Shown piece by piece: positions 1 to 11,380 of a stretch of DNA of 61,370 nucleotides. Every line of letters begins with the position of its first letter. Position 1 is the stretch's first letter. The stretch spans positions 1-61,370 of the forward strand of contig NZ_JAAFKD010000003.1 in the NCBI RefSeq assembly GCF_013299165.1. The letters run 5' to 3'. Source of the stretch: Microcoleus sp. bin38.metabat.b11b12b14.051 (lineage in GTDB: Bacteria; Cyanobacteriota; Cyanobacteriia; Cyanobacteriales; Microcoleaceae). The position numbers and the translations under genes were made by a program. The notes beneath the pieces are model-generated. The model was given only the letters and a program-made list of their open reading frames with translations. It made no database searches and was not told the DNA's origin.

Positions 1-138
1 GGAATAAAAGTCTTACCAAAAAAGTTAAAAGAGTATCTACCCTTATGGCAACGTTCTGAAACTTTACCGAAATGGGATATCACGATTACCCCAATTTGAC
101 TGGTATTTTATTTTTCCGCGCCTCCCCAAGGCCTTGAA

Positions 139-360
139 TTGATTGACTGCGCCAAAGCCAACGCCCAACAAGGAATATCCACAGCCGCGGAGCTTTGCGG
201 CTACGGAAGCGACCTCAACACCTTTGAGCGGGAACTGAAACTGGCTTGCCAAAAAATCGGTGTCGAAGTCAAGGAATTGAATGACTTGATTACGGATCAG
301 CAGATGGTGCAACAAGGAATGGGCATCGAAATCGCTCCCGACACACCCTCAGAACTCTAG
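139..360 (+). CDS. short hypothetical protein, possibly a fragment of a broken gene
   Basis: This is a 73-residue ORF from a TTG codon, rich in Glu, Lys and Leu, with no signal peptide or membrane segment. I do not recognise the family. The same frame stays open back to a TGA at 97-99, and before that TGA it is open to the window edge. The ORF may therefore be the tail of a longer gene split by a nonsense codon. No convincing Shine-Dalgarno sequence precedes the TTG. It is followed directly by a long hairpin and the remains of a transposase gene, so it may be a disrupted segment. Confidence that it is a functional gene is low. Confidence 0.3.
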   Translation: MIDCAKANAQQGISTAAELCGYGSDLNTFERELKLACQKIGVEVKELNDLITDQQMVQQGMGIEIAPDTPSEL

Positions 361-389
361 CTTCGGCGTCCGCCACACCTGTTTCCAAG

Positions 390-418
390 CAAATACTGCC
401 CAGTCTGGGCAGTATTTG
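390..418. repeat. 29-bp perfect hairpin
   Basis: The two 14-base arms (CAAATACTGCCCAG and its exact complement) flank a single T at 404. It lies 30 bases after the preceding ORF and has no T-tract, so it is either a terminator-like stem or a remnant repeat. The tnpB relic begins about 200 bases downstream. Confidence 0.6.
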
Positions 419-624
419 GAGTCAGCTAGCTGAGGCAGGGCTAGAATATTTTGCATGGAAGCTTGCGACTCGGGCCTGGAGTCGCGTTTTGTCCCGCCAA
501 GAGCGTGGTTTTGGCGGGCTATAATAGTTGATTTTTCCAACAAAACTCGCTTAAACTGTAGATATCTAAATGGTTTAGGCGATCGACGACTAACGTTCAG
601 CAGATATTCCTCAGGCGAAGAAGG

Positions 625-1835
625 ATGCAGAACATGAGGCTAGTTGAACGCCATCTTATTGATAAAAACCACCGAGATTGGGCTGAGATTGACGACCTCA
701 GTTTCAAGGCAAAGAATCTCTACAATCTAGTTAATTACTACTGTAGAAAGCGATTTTTTGTAGCAAAAGGCGTGGGGACTCAATTACCTCTACTACCAGA
801 GCAAAGAGTCGGAGGCTGACAAAGCTTTGCCAACAAAAGTTAGCAAGCAATTAGTTAAGCGCACCGTCAAATGTTGGAAGAGCTACTTTGCAGCAATCAG
901 GGAAGATGGCAAGAGTTCCGAGAAGTTTCTGTGTGATCCTAAAATATCTGGTTACAAAACAAAACTCACGGTCGCTATGTTGTGCCCGATCCAAGCAAGG
1001 AATCAATTTACAAGACTGAACTTGTCAGCGGCATTGTACATCTATCTATGAGTGAAATTCGCATTGCTACGTGCGATCGATCAAACAAGTGCGATTAATA
1101 CACAGTTGTAATTGCACTTGTTGTAGAAACTGTTTGCGATCGACCTGAGAAGCCCCCCGCTGGGGGCTTGTTCGTTGCTGGCACGCCAAACCGATCGCTA
1201 GACAACCTTGTGGCTCGATCGCCAAACCGATCGGGATTCGTCCTGCTCTTGGTAAGGAGAACGCCTCCCAAGTCAGTAAACCAGTTCTATAACAAGCGTA
1301 AAGCGCAGCTACAAAGCCTATCCGGCAAGGGTCAAACATCTCATCGGCTCGATCGGCCCAGGCAATCGAGCCATCAGTAAGTTGGTAGCTACTTGCGTCA
1401 AACGAGTAGATTAGTGGTGAACGATCTGAAGCAGCAGGAGGCGGGCGCGTTGGTCATCGGTAAAAATAACCAGTGGAAGCAGTCAATCAACACTTGCCAG
1501 CCCAATAACCACAAGTGTGTCGAGATTCCTGACGGTTTGATTGAGATGATTGGCTACAAATGTCAACTAGAACGCATTGCGATCGTTGTGACTGAGGAAA
1601 CCTATTCATCCAAGGCATCCGCTTTAAACTGCGATCGACTGCCCCAATTTGGCGATGCCGTGCCAAAATTCAGCGATCGTAGAGTGTAGCGCCGTCTGTG
1701 CGAGACTGCGAGTGGCAAGTCGCTGAATGCTGATATTAATGGCAGCTTGAATATCATCCGAAAAGTATTCCCCAAAGCGTTTACCGAATAGGGGATGGTG
1801 AGTGCAGCCGTTGCACGATTGAAGGTTCTTCCTTC
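625..1835 (+). pseudogene. tnpB: decayed IS200/IS605-family TnpB (OrfB) gene
   Basis: Pieces of a TnpB protein can be read in order, but in different frames and separated by stops. 634-810 gives an N-terminal MRLVERHLIDKNH and the KNLYNLVNYYCRK segment. 830-1015 gives ALPTKVSKQLVKRTVK and WKSYFAAI. About 1020-1095 gives SGIVHLSMSEIRIA. 1393-1689 gives GALVIGKNNQWKQ, the VTEETYSSKASALNCD segment and FSDRRV. About 1718-1790 gives NADINGSLNIIRKVFPKAF, which carries the last acidic catalytic residue of the RuvC-like fold. Intact cyanobacterial TnpB proteins are about 400 residues, close to the distance covered here. At least four frame changes or stops make the gene non-functional. No TnpA gene or intact element ends were identified. 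Confidence 0.85.
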
Positions 1836-1912
1836 ATCAAGAGCGCGATCGAAACAAATGTAAATTTGTGGAGTTGAGCTTAAACGGTGCTGAGATTGTT
1901 AGGAGGACTGTC

Positions 1913-2881
1913 GTGTCAGATCAGCAAGACCGAATTATGCGTTTGTTTATCGAAGAGGCTAAGGAGCATCTCGATACTCTAGAAAATGGTTTAGTGGATT
2001 TGAAGTCCACCATGAAAGATCCCGAAAGCGTCCAGGAGATGTTTCGAGCCGCCCACTCGGTGAAGGGAGGGGCGGCTATGCTCAGCTTGGATAGTATTAA
2101 AACAACCGCTCACCGCTTGGAAGATTGTTTTAAGGTGCTCAAGGACGGGCCCGTCAAGCAGGTTGACCAAACGGCAGAATCCTTATTTTTAAAGGGAGTT
2201 GATACGCTTAAAGACTTGATCGCACGACTGGAAGGGCCTTTTGGCTTGAGGAATGAAGAGGGAGAAAAACTTGTCCAGCAGGTGATGCCAGTTTTTGCTC
2301 AACTGGAAACTCATCTCAAAAACTTGGCGGCGGGTAAAGTTCCAGCGGTTGCTACTGCTGGCTCTCGTGCGCCCGGGGCGGCTCCAGCAGCCGGGGCCGC
2401 GCCGGCAAATTTTGCTGGTGAAGTCATGGTTTTACTTAAAGAGATGTTGCAGGTGTTCAAGCAGAAAGAATCTGCTGCTAGCCGTCAGGAGTTGGCGGCT
2501 GTGTGCGTTCGCCTCTATAAGTTGGGAGCTAAATTTGAGCCTTGGCAAAATTTAGTTAAAATAGCTAGAGGGGCGATCGTTAATCCCAAAAACTCTTATA
2601 AAGTCTTAGCTCCGCTGATTATCAAAGAACTCAAGGATGCTGGGGATTTGGTACAAGGGGGGAAAGTCAAGACGATCGCTCCGAGTAAAAATTTGCTACT
2701 TTTGGCAGCGGCCCCAAAACCAGCAGAGGCAAGCGCGACAGCAGCACCAGCAGCAGCGAAGCCAGCAGCACTTCCCGCCGAACCGAAGGCGGTAGTGAAG
2801 CTTTTGCTCAAAACCTTCAACAAAAAGCAACTCTCGGAAATTGCCAAGTTACTGGTTCACGCGCTCAAATCCTCTTCCTAG
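1913..2881 (+). CDS. Hpt (histidine phosphotransfer) domain protein
   Basis: This is a histidine-containing phosphotransfer protein, expected to relay phosphate between a hybrid sensor kinase and response regulators in the cytoplasm. The Hpt domain occupies roughly residues 1-115. The motif AAHSVKGGAAML contains the phosphorylatable His (about residue 48 from the chosen start). An Ala/Pro-rich linker follows (about 145-165), then a Lys/Leu-rich helical region and a second Ala/Pro linker. The C-terminal 30 residues (KLLLKTFNKKQ region) form a short helical tail. I chose GTG at 1913 because AGGAGG lies at 1901-1906, six bases upstream. An in-frame upstream start at 1868 has no such site. No kinase gene is adjacent, so the partner is unknown. 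The domain call is firm; the pathway is not known. Confidence 0.85.
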   Translation: MSDQQDRIMRLFIEEAKEHLDTLENGLVDLKSTMKDPESVQEMFRAAHSVKGGAAMLSLDSIKTTAHRLEDCFKVLKDGPVKQVDQTAESLFLKGVDTLKDLIARLEGPFGLRNEEGEKLVQQVMPVFAQLETHLKNLAAGKVPAVATAGSRAPGAAPAAGAAPANFAGEVMVLLKEMLQVFKQKESAASRQELAAVCVRLYKLGAKFEPWQNLVKIARGAIVNPKNSYKVLAPLIIKELKDAGDLVQGGKVKTIAPSKNLLLLAAAPKPAEASATAAPAAAKPAALPAEPKAVVKLLLKTFNKKQLSEIAKLLVHALKSSS

Positions 2882-3121
2882 CAGTTGTTGCAGTAGTAGT
2901 AGAAGATAGAGCCGCCGCAATATATTTGAGGAGAATAATTTTTGGGTGCGTGCTGGCAGCCTGAGTTGAGCAGTAACTCGAAAAAATGCACTCTGGAACA
3001 GATTTTTGCCCTCTACCTTCTACTCTTAGGCAACCCTGCGTTAGAATTAATTAATATAGGATCGGTGTGCAATGTATTGTACCAGAATAAAAAATCGAGC
3101 AGGCTTTAGAAGGCGGTAGCT

Positions 3122-3586
3122 GTGAAACCAATTCGTTCATTAGAAGATGCTTTAAACCGCTGTCAGGCGATGGGAATGCGCTTGAGCCGCCAGCGTCGAT
3201 TTATTCTAGAACTTTTGTGGGATGCCAAAGAACACCTCTCGGCTCGCGAAATTTACGATCGCCTGAACCAACAAGCGCATTCGATCGGTCATACTTCTGT
3301 TTATCAAAATCTCGAAGCTTTGTCGAGCTCCGGGATTATTGAGTGCGTAGAACGCTCGGACGGACGCTTGTATGGGAATGTCAGCGATTCTCACTCTCAT
3401 GTTAATTGTCTCGATACGGCTCAAATCCTCGACGTTCACGTGGAATTGCCGATCGAATTGCTGGAACAAATTCAACAGCAAACTGGTGTAAAAATTGTAG
3501 ACTACCGGATTGATTTCTACGGATACCGCTCGTCCGTACCAGCCGCGGAAGAATCGAGTGTCAGCGATACGCCGAAAGCTTCGTAA
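3122..3586 (+). CDS. Fur-family transcriptional regulator, PerR/FurC-like
   Basis: This 154-residue metal-dependent repressor starts at GTG. Residues 8-85 form the winged helix, with the typical recognition region LSAREIYDRLNQQAHSIGH and TSVYQNLEAL. The metal-binding and dimerisation half contains SDSHSHVNC, VHVELP and a C-terminal DYRIDFYGYR segment. Only two cysteines are present (Cys14 region and HVNC), so the paired CxxC structural zinc site of many Fur proteins is absent. In cyanobacteria this pattern fits the FurC/PerR branch, which senses peroxide, better than the iron-responsive FurA or the zinc-responsive Zur branch. That assignment is from memory of the family and should be checked by phylogeny. 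The gene stands alone and no regulated partner is adjacent. Confidence 0.8.
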   Translation: MKPIRSLEDALNRCQAMGMRLSRQRRFILELLWDAKEHLSAREIYDRLNQQAHSIGHTSVYQNLEALSSSGIIECVERSDGRLYGNVSDSHSHVNCLDTAQILDVHVELPIELLEQIQQQTGVKIVDYRIDFYGYRSSVPAAEESSVSDTPKAS

Positions 3587-4320
3587 CCTATGGGCAAGCC
3601 ACTGCCATTGGCGAAACAGAGTGTTTTCACCATGGCTGTTGGCGGTATAAAATGAGTTAAGTATCGGTGATTCCTCGGACTTGATTGCTGTCGGGCGGCG
3701 GCGTTGGGCAGAGTTAAAAATAGTGAGACTCGCTGAGCCCAAAGGGCGATCACCAAAAAATTTACGACTAAAAATTTACGACTAAACCTCAAAAATCACA
3801 TCCAGCCGCTCGCTACAGGTAAAAGTTGAGATTTAACTGGGCTGGAGTACCTTGTTGATTGTTGAGCCGGCAAAAAGTTGAGGAAAGTTGCTGTAGTTGC
3901 CGTTGAAACCGCAGCAGGACGATCGGGTGAATTTCTGATCCGGATTGATGATGAGAGCTTAGTTTAACAAAAAAAATTGCTCTGCAAAGTCAAATCGAAA
4001 ATCTTCAATAAATACTTGAATACGAAAATTGGTAGACTGATGGGGGGTTGATCATGTTTTTTCCGCTAAACTCCCCCGGGAGTTGTGAATAATTGTTGGA
4101 TAACTGGTATGATTTACGTGCTTCTAGAGCCAAAAAAGCGATCGAAGCAAGCAGTGGGGCTGGACACGAGCCTCACTATAAAACGCCGTAGAGGGAAAGA
4201 TTGCCAGTACCTTTAAGGAAGTTCTCGATCTCCTTAACAGGAGTCAGAAGCCGACATCACAATCTATGATTTGATGTGGGAGTGTTACGCAGAGAGCGCA
4301 TTACAGGACAGGCTGAAGTA
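3587..4320. other. intergenic region without a recognised gene
   Basis: This is about 730 bases. I see no conserved ORF and no tRNA-like fold. A small inverted repeat AACTCCC/GGGAGTT lies near 4071-4086. The 3' part presumably holds the promoter of the next gene, but no convincing -35/-10 pair stands out. Confidence 0.4.
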
Positions 4321-6546
<2,226 letters not shown>

Positions 6547-6593
6547 TTGGGTTTTCGCACGATCGACCTCTAACATCTCAAATTAAAAATCCA

Positions 6594-8525
6594 GTGACTA
6601 ATTTGCAACTGTTGTCGATCGATCGCGACCCCATTTTCCGGCTGGGGCTGCGAGTCGCCTGCGAGCAGCATCCAGACTTGGAATTTGTCGCAGAGGTTGC
6701 CAACGCAACCGAGGCGTTCCCGATTCTGGAAGCTCGCTCGATCGCCTCTGGATCAACCCAGAAGCCCGCTGATTTGGCAATTTTGGCTGTTGAGACCCTG
6801 AATGTGCGATCGGCTCACATCGCAGCGCTGGCGGCTTGTCGGCAACTCAAAAGTTTGTACCCCAACCTGCCGCTATTGCTGCTGGGAGGGCCGCTGACAG
6901 GGGATATGTTGGTAGAATTACAGGCTGCGGGCGCAAATGGCTATTGTCCTAAAGGTAGAGATATTGCCCAGACGATCGCAGCGATTCGCGCCGTGGCATC
7001 GGGCAGCAGTTATTGGCCGGCGGATGCGGCAGCTAACTCGGAAATAGAGCTAAATTCAGCGGTTCAAACAATAGAAAACTCCCCAGCAAGTAAAGGGGAA
7101 AAAGCAGGCGCTCCGATAGTCGATCGGCCAGTACACAAAAAAATACTGGCTTATTTTTGTTTGTCTGGATTGCAGGAAATAGATGCAGCTTTGGCGGTTG
7201 TCAAAGCTGATTTGCAACAAGTTAAAGCGGCAGAGCCGACAGATTTAGTTACTATTTTAGATGGAGTTGTACTCAGCGGGAAGCGCCGAGAATTGCTAGC
7301 CGCTCGCTGGATTGTCAGTCAGTTAATGTTTGAAGGAAGAAGTAAGAAGGAAGAAGCAAGAAGCAAGAAGGAAGAGGAAGACGGGAGAAGAAATACGGGA
7401 GAAGGAAGAGGGGAGAATTTGTTAAATAATGCTCAATTGCAAGTGGCGAATTCTCGATTTTCGGCTGAATCTTTGGCAGTTGCAAGTGATTGGCAAGGGA
7501 GCTTGTTTGACTCTGTGGCAGGTAAATTGCAGTTAGATTTAGTGAATTTGACTGGCGTGCCTTTGGAAATCGATATTTTGCGATCGACAAAACAGCGCGA
7601 ATTGATGAGTTCGATCGTGCGGAAGTTACGGGATTTGCTGGAGGAATTGCGTTTTTCGCAAGTGCAGCAAACTCAACTTTCGGAAAAAATGCCTGCTATT
7701 TTGCAAGATTTGTGGGAAGCGACAATCATAGATTTTTTCGGCAGGTACTATAGGGTGCAAACCGGAGAAACTAGGGTTGTTGACGGCAGTCAAAGCAGCT
7801 TGAAACTGCTAGAAAGCCAAGCGGGAAGCTCTGCGGCTTTATTTGCCGCCAGCAGTGTAGAAGTTGTGCCTGTGCTGCTGGCAGATGAAAAAGCAGTTGC
7901 CGTCGAAATCCTTGACAAAATCCCCATGACTGTTGATTTGTTTGCACATTTCCTATTTGAAATTCCGTTAACAGTTGACAATATTTCTTGTGTTGCTGGC
8001 AGCCCGCCAGCGATGCAGCGAGCTGAAGCTTTGTTAGAAAATTTGGTAATTCAAGTTGCTAGCGGAGTGGTGCAACCTCTGCTGAATAATTTTGCGGATA
8101 TTGAGGAAATCAAGCAAACTTTTTACGATGGCAAGTTGATTTCCACACGAGAAATTGAGCGGTTTCGGAATGATTTATCGTGGAGATATCGCTGGGATAG
8201 CTATTTTGTAGAACCGAAAGCTATTTTTGAAAGCAGGTTTTGGTTGTTTGTTTTGGGCGATTCGGGAATTAAGAGAATTTCCATTTATGCTCCGAGAAAT
8301 TTGGAGTTGGCACAGCTTTCTGGGTGGCAGTTGGCTTTGACTTTGCTGCTGGAAACTCGGGATGCGATCACACCTAGGGTTCGCGCGGTTATTTCGCTGT
8401 TGGGTGCTGCGGTTGTTTACGTTTTGACGCAGGTTATCGGGCGGGGAATTGGTTTGGTAGGGCGGGGAATTATTCAGGGGATTGGTAGTTCTTTGCAAGA
8501 TACCAAATTCGGAAAAAATGGCTGA
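6594..8525 (+). CDS. Ycf55-like DUF3685 protein with receiver-like N-terminus
   Basis: This 643-residue protein starts at GTG. Residues 1-145 look like a degenerate response-regulator receiver domain of the NarL type (LSIDRDPIFRLGLRVACEQ, LPLLLLGGPLTGDMLVELQAAGANGYCPKG, then IAAIRAVASG). The canonical DD acidic pocket and phospho-acceptor are not evident, so it is probably a pseudo-receiver. The remainder matches my memory of DUF3685/Ycf55, a family of cyanobacteria and red-algal plastids with no firmly established function. A hydrophobic segment near the C-terminus (AVISLLGAAVVYVLTQVIG) could contact a membrane. Residues about 245-275 (SKKEEARSKKEEEDGRR) are low-complexity and come from a GAAGGAAGAAG DNA repeat that interrupts the conserved sequence without breaking the frame. 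Confidence 0.75.
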   Translation: MTNLQLLSIDRDPIFRLGLRVACEQHPDLEFVAEVANATEAFPILEARSIASGSTQKPADLAILAVETLNVRSAHIAALAACRQLKSLYPNLPLLLLGGPLTGDMLVELQAAGANGYCPKGRDIAQTIAAIRAVASGSSYWPADAAANSEIELNSAVQTIENSPASKGEKAGAPIVDRPVHKKILAYFCLSGLQEIDAALAVVKADLQQVKAAEPTDLVTILDGVVLSGKRRELLAARWIVSQLMFEGRSKKEEARSKKEEEDGRRNTGEGRGENLLNNAQLQVANSRFSAESLAVASDWQGSLFDSVAGKLQLDLVNLTGVPLEIDILRSTKQRELMSSIVRKLRDLLEELRFSQVQQTQLSEKMPAILQDLWEATIIDFFGRYYRVQTGETRVVDGSQSSLKLLESQAGSSAALFAASSVEVVPVLLADEKAVAVEILDKIPMTVDLFAHFLFEIPLTVDNISCVAGSPPAMQRAEALLENLVIQVASGVVQPLLNNFADIEEIKQTFYDGKLISTREIERFRNDLSWRYRWDSYFVEPKAIFESRFWLFVLGDSGIKRISIYAPRNLELAQLSGWQLALTLLLETRDAITPRVRAVISLLGAAVVYVLTQVIGRGIGLVGRGIIQGIGSSLQDTKFGKNG

Positions 8526-8552
8526 TTTACTGCGTAAAATAAATGATTAAAA

Positions 8553-8716
8553 GGTTCGTAGTGAGGACTTTAGTCCGCCTTTAAGAAGGACTAAAGTCCT
8601 CACTACGAACCTTTCGTGGTGAGGAATTCAAGAAGGACTAAAGTCCTCACTACAAACCCGTTCGTAGTGAGGACTTTAGTCCGCAAAAATCAGGACTAAA
8701 GTCCTCACTACGAACC
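8553..8716. repeat. three consecutive TTCGTAGTG-type hairpin elements
   Basis: The units at 8553-8611, about 8612-8657 and 8660-8716 each pair GTAGTGAGGACTTTAGTCC with its complement ending CACTACGAAC. They belong to a family repeated at 28123, 34019, 38776, 49639 and 54910. They fill the gap between the DUF3685 gene and the CRR6-like gene. Confidence 0.9.
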
Positions 8717-8798
8717 AAATTTATTGTGGTCATCTATCAGGTACGAGCTAATTGGTGGTATTATAAATAATGACTTAATTCTATAAGGTTGACTTTTT

Positions 8799-9284
8799 AT
8801 GAGTATTATGATAGCGATTGATGCCGATCGCATAAACAGCTTAGATTTGTCTCCGGTGCGGACTGTGATCGAGCAGTGGTTGGCCCAAGGGGCGATCGCC
8901 CAAAACGAACAGCAGCTACAATTTGAAATAGAGTATCCGCGCGAAGAATTAGATCCGCGAGAAATCTCGGAACTTCCCGAAGTACGGCTTTGGTTTATTC
9001 GTTTGGATGCTTGTTATCCGTGGCTGCCATTTTTGCTCGATTGGAAAGCCGGAGAATTAGCCCGCTATTCCGCAATGTTGGTGCCGCACCAGTTCCACCG
9101 CACCCAAGGCATTCAGTACAATCCTGAAGCTTTAGAAATGTTTTTGATGAGCAAAATTTTTGTGTTGACTGATTGGTTGAACCAGCAGGGAATTCCTAGT
9201 AAATCGAAGTTGATGGCGATGTCGCAGATGTTTGGTTACGATTTGGAGGATGCCTTTTTTGATGTGATAGTACCGCACAAATAA
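8799..9284 (+). CDS. CRR6-like NDH-1 (NdhI) maturation factor, DUF1817
   Basis: This 161-residue soluble protein matches the cyanobacterial and plant CRR6 family (DUF1817) in length and in features such as ELDPREISELPEVRLWFIR, CYPWLPFLLDW and PHQFHRTQGI. In plants CRR6 helps assemble the NdhI subunit of the photosynthetic NAD(P)H dehydrogenase-like complex, and the cyanobacterial protein is thought to do the same for NDH-1. ATG 8799 is preceded by TATAAGGTTGAC, a weak ribosome site. No ndh genes are in the window, so the role rests on family recognition. It stands as a single-gene unit between a repeat cluster and an AT-rich spacer. Confidence 0.8.
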   Translation: MSIMIAIDADRINSLDLSPVRTVIEQWLAQGAIAQNEQQLQFEIEYPREELDPREISELPEVRLWFIRLDACYPWLPFLLDWKAGELARYSAMLVPHQFHRTQGIQYNPEALEMFLMSKIFVLTDWLNQQGIPSKSKLMAMSQMFGYDLEDAFFDVIVPHK

Positions 9285-9590
9285 GCGATCGGACATCTAA
9301 TTAACATCATCCTAATTAGGTAAATTAGTCTATACCTTAAGACTTACGTACAAAGGTAAAAACCTGGTTTCTTATACTGTGGGGCGACATGGAAAGCTCG
9401 CCCTACAATCGATAAAGTTAGCTAAAAAAAAACTTAATTAATCTTAACAGCAACCGCAAAACGGCTTTAATACAATGTTTGAGCTACCGTGGTCAGCAAT
9501 GTTGTTGCTTTACTTGACACTTTTATAAAAATTTAGAGTTAGTTTAGATAAACAACGATCGCCCGATGCAATCGATCGAGGAAATGTCCT
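9285..9590. other. AT-rich spacer upstream of the flavoprotein gene
   Basis: This is about 305 bases without an ORF. A TTGACA-like hexamer in 'acttgacactt' near 9513 could be a -35 element, but no good -10 box at standard spacing follows. Nothing else was recognised. Confidence 0.3.
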
Positions 9591-11123
9591 ATGAAAACAG
9601 ATTACCTCATCGTCGGTAGTGGTTTATCAGCACTGGTTTTCGGAGCCTTGATGGCAAACTCCGGCAAAACCGTGCACATCCTTGAAGCTCACGAGCACCC
9701 CGGAGGCTTTGGCCACAGCTTTACAATGGCCAAAAAATACAGGTTTAATGCCCAATTCCACTACGTTTGGGACTGCGGCGAAGGACATACAGTCGATCGA
9801 GTCCTTAAAAAACTCAATCTCGATCGCAATGTCACCTTTGAGCGCTACGATCCGAATGGGTTCGACCACATGAGAATGCCGGGATACGCCCTAGATATTC
9901 CCTCGGAAGCAGAGGAACTAATCCGCAGATTGTCGGCGCTGTTTCCCGAAGCGGGCGACAGAATTCGCAAATTCGTCAACGAAGTCGAAAAAACCGGCGA
10001 AGGACTCAGAAAACTCGCTCCTCCCGTCAAACCAATTGAATTGCTCAAAAACTTCGGTGACGTATTCTGTGCCATCCAACACCTCAACAGCACGCTTCAA
10101 GACGTTTTTGATAAGTTCAAACTCCCGCAAGCCGCCCAGACCCTATTAGCCCTGCAATGGCCGGACTTTTTACTACCTCCGAACCAGCTTTCTTTCTATG
10201 CTTGGATTGCCTTATTTCGAGGCTATCAAGAAGGTGCATTTTACCCGACGCAGCATTTTGAAGATGTCATCAATTCTTTAGTTAAAGTCATTGAATCTAA
10301 CGGCGGGAAAGTTCTACTAAACCATGAAGTCACGAATTTCCGGCTGACAGATAGAACTGTGACGGGAGTGGAAGCGATGGATTTAACTACTCATCAAACC
10401 CATGAATTCACTGGCGACACGGTGATTTGCAACCTCGACCCGAAAAGAGCGGCCAAGATGATTGGTGAGGAACTGTTCTCGAAAACAGTGCGACGGAAAC
10501 TCAACTATGAGTATTCTGCATCCAACTACATGGTGTACTGCGTTGTCAAAGATATCGACCTCCGAGACTACGGCTTTGGCAATTGGAATACGTTTCATTC
10601 CGAACATTTGGATCTGAATGAAGCTTTTGCTCAAATGTACGATAAAAATGATTTTTCTCGTCCGAGTTTCGCGATTACCACGCCGACTTTACTGACCGAA
10701 GCGCGGGGAGATTGTCCCGAAGATTGTCAAATTGTGGAATTTCTGACTGTTGCTAATTACAGTTATTTTAAACAACTTTGGGAAAGCGATCGCAAAGCTT
10801 ACAGGCAGAAAAAACAAGAAATTTTAGACTCAATTTTAGACGTAGTTGAAAAACACTATGTTCCAGATTTCCGCAAACACATGATTTTTCATATTACCGG
10901 AAGTCCTACGACTAACGAGCGCTTTTGCTGGTGTCCTAACGGCAATTCCTACGGTTCTACCCTGACGCCGAAAAACATGGGAGTCGATCGGCTAAATCAC
11001 GAAACATCCCTTAACAATTTCTACTTCTGCAACGCCTCCTCGGGCTATCCAGGCTTTGCGCCGACATTTTGGACGGGCGCGCTGCTTTATCAACGTTTGT
11101 CCGGTGATGCGATTTTAGGGTGA
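9591..11123 (+). CDS. FAD-dependent phytoene desaturase/retinol saturase-like oxidoreductase
   Basis: This 510-residue flavoprotein has an N-terminal dinucleotide-binding fold, DYLIVGSGLSALVFGALMA (GxGxxA type), followed by the acidic ribose-binding strand VHILEAHEHPGGFGHSF. The C-terminal FAD contact region YFCNASSGYPGFAPTFWTG is typical of the CrtI/CrtISO/RetSat superfamily. The FG(H)SF and FHYVWDCGEG segments also fit carotenoid isomerase or retinol saturase-like enzymes, which act on polyene lipids at membranes. The exact substrate cannot be told from sequence. ATG 9591 sits behind GAGGAAATGTCCT. The neighbouring 404-residue flavoprotein lies 257 bases downstream on the same strand, separated by hairpin repeats. 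The two may work in one pathway, but that is inference. Confidence 0.75.
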   Translation: MKTDYLIVGSGLSALVFGALMANSGKTVHILEAHEHPGGFGHSFTMAKKYRFNAQFHYVWDCGEGHTVDRVLKKLNLDRNVTFERYDPNGFDHMRMPGYALDIPSEAEELIRRLSALFPEAGDRIRKFVNEVEKTGEGLRKLAPPVKPIELLKNFGDVFCAIQHLNSTLQDVFDKFKLPQAAQTLLALQWPDFLLPPNQLSFYAWIALFRGYQEGAFYPTQHFEDVINSLVKVIESNGGKVLLNHEVTNFRLTDRTVTGVEAMDLTTHQTHEFTGDTVICNLDPKRAAKMIGEELFSKTVRRKLNYEYSASNYMVYCVVKDIDLRDYGFGNWNTFHSEHLDLNEAFAQMYDKNDFSRPSFAITTPTLLTEARGDCPEDCQIVEFLTVANYSYFKQLWESDRKAYRQKKQEILDSILDVVEKHYVPDFRKHMIFHITGSPTTNERFCWCPNGNSYGSTLTPKNMGVDRLNHETSLNNFYFCNASSGYPGFAPTFWTGALLYQRLSGDAILG

Positions 11124-11213
11124 GGAATCACAATTAAACAACTGTGAGATTTCGTGGATTGGATTGAGGTTTGGGCGATCGAAAATTGGTTGATATCGAT
11201 GAGGTGAGGGCAG

Positions 11214-11356
11214 ATGCAGAGGGCGGTTGAAACCGCATCTACACAAACGATGTCCGCCTCCGCGGACTAAAGAAAATAACGTAATTTTCACCGCCAGTTC
11301 TTCAACCCGCGGAGGCGGGTGAGTGTTTGTGTAGACGCGGTTTCAACCGCCGTCTT
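11214..11356. repeat. paired GGCGGTTGAAACCGC / CCGCCTCCGCGG hairpin element
   Basis: The left part (GGGCGGTTGAAACCGC, then TCTACACAAAC, then CCGCCTCCGCGG) is mirrored on the right by CCCGCGGAGGCGGG, GTTTGTGTAGACGCGG and TTTCAACCGCC. The outer arms pair over about 140 bases. The same family forms the large cluster at 25985-26830 and a copy at about 44990-45045. Confidence 0.9.
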
Positions 11357-11380
11357 CTATCAATTTAGGAGTTAACAACC

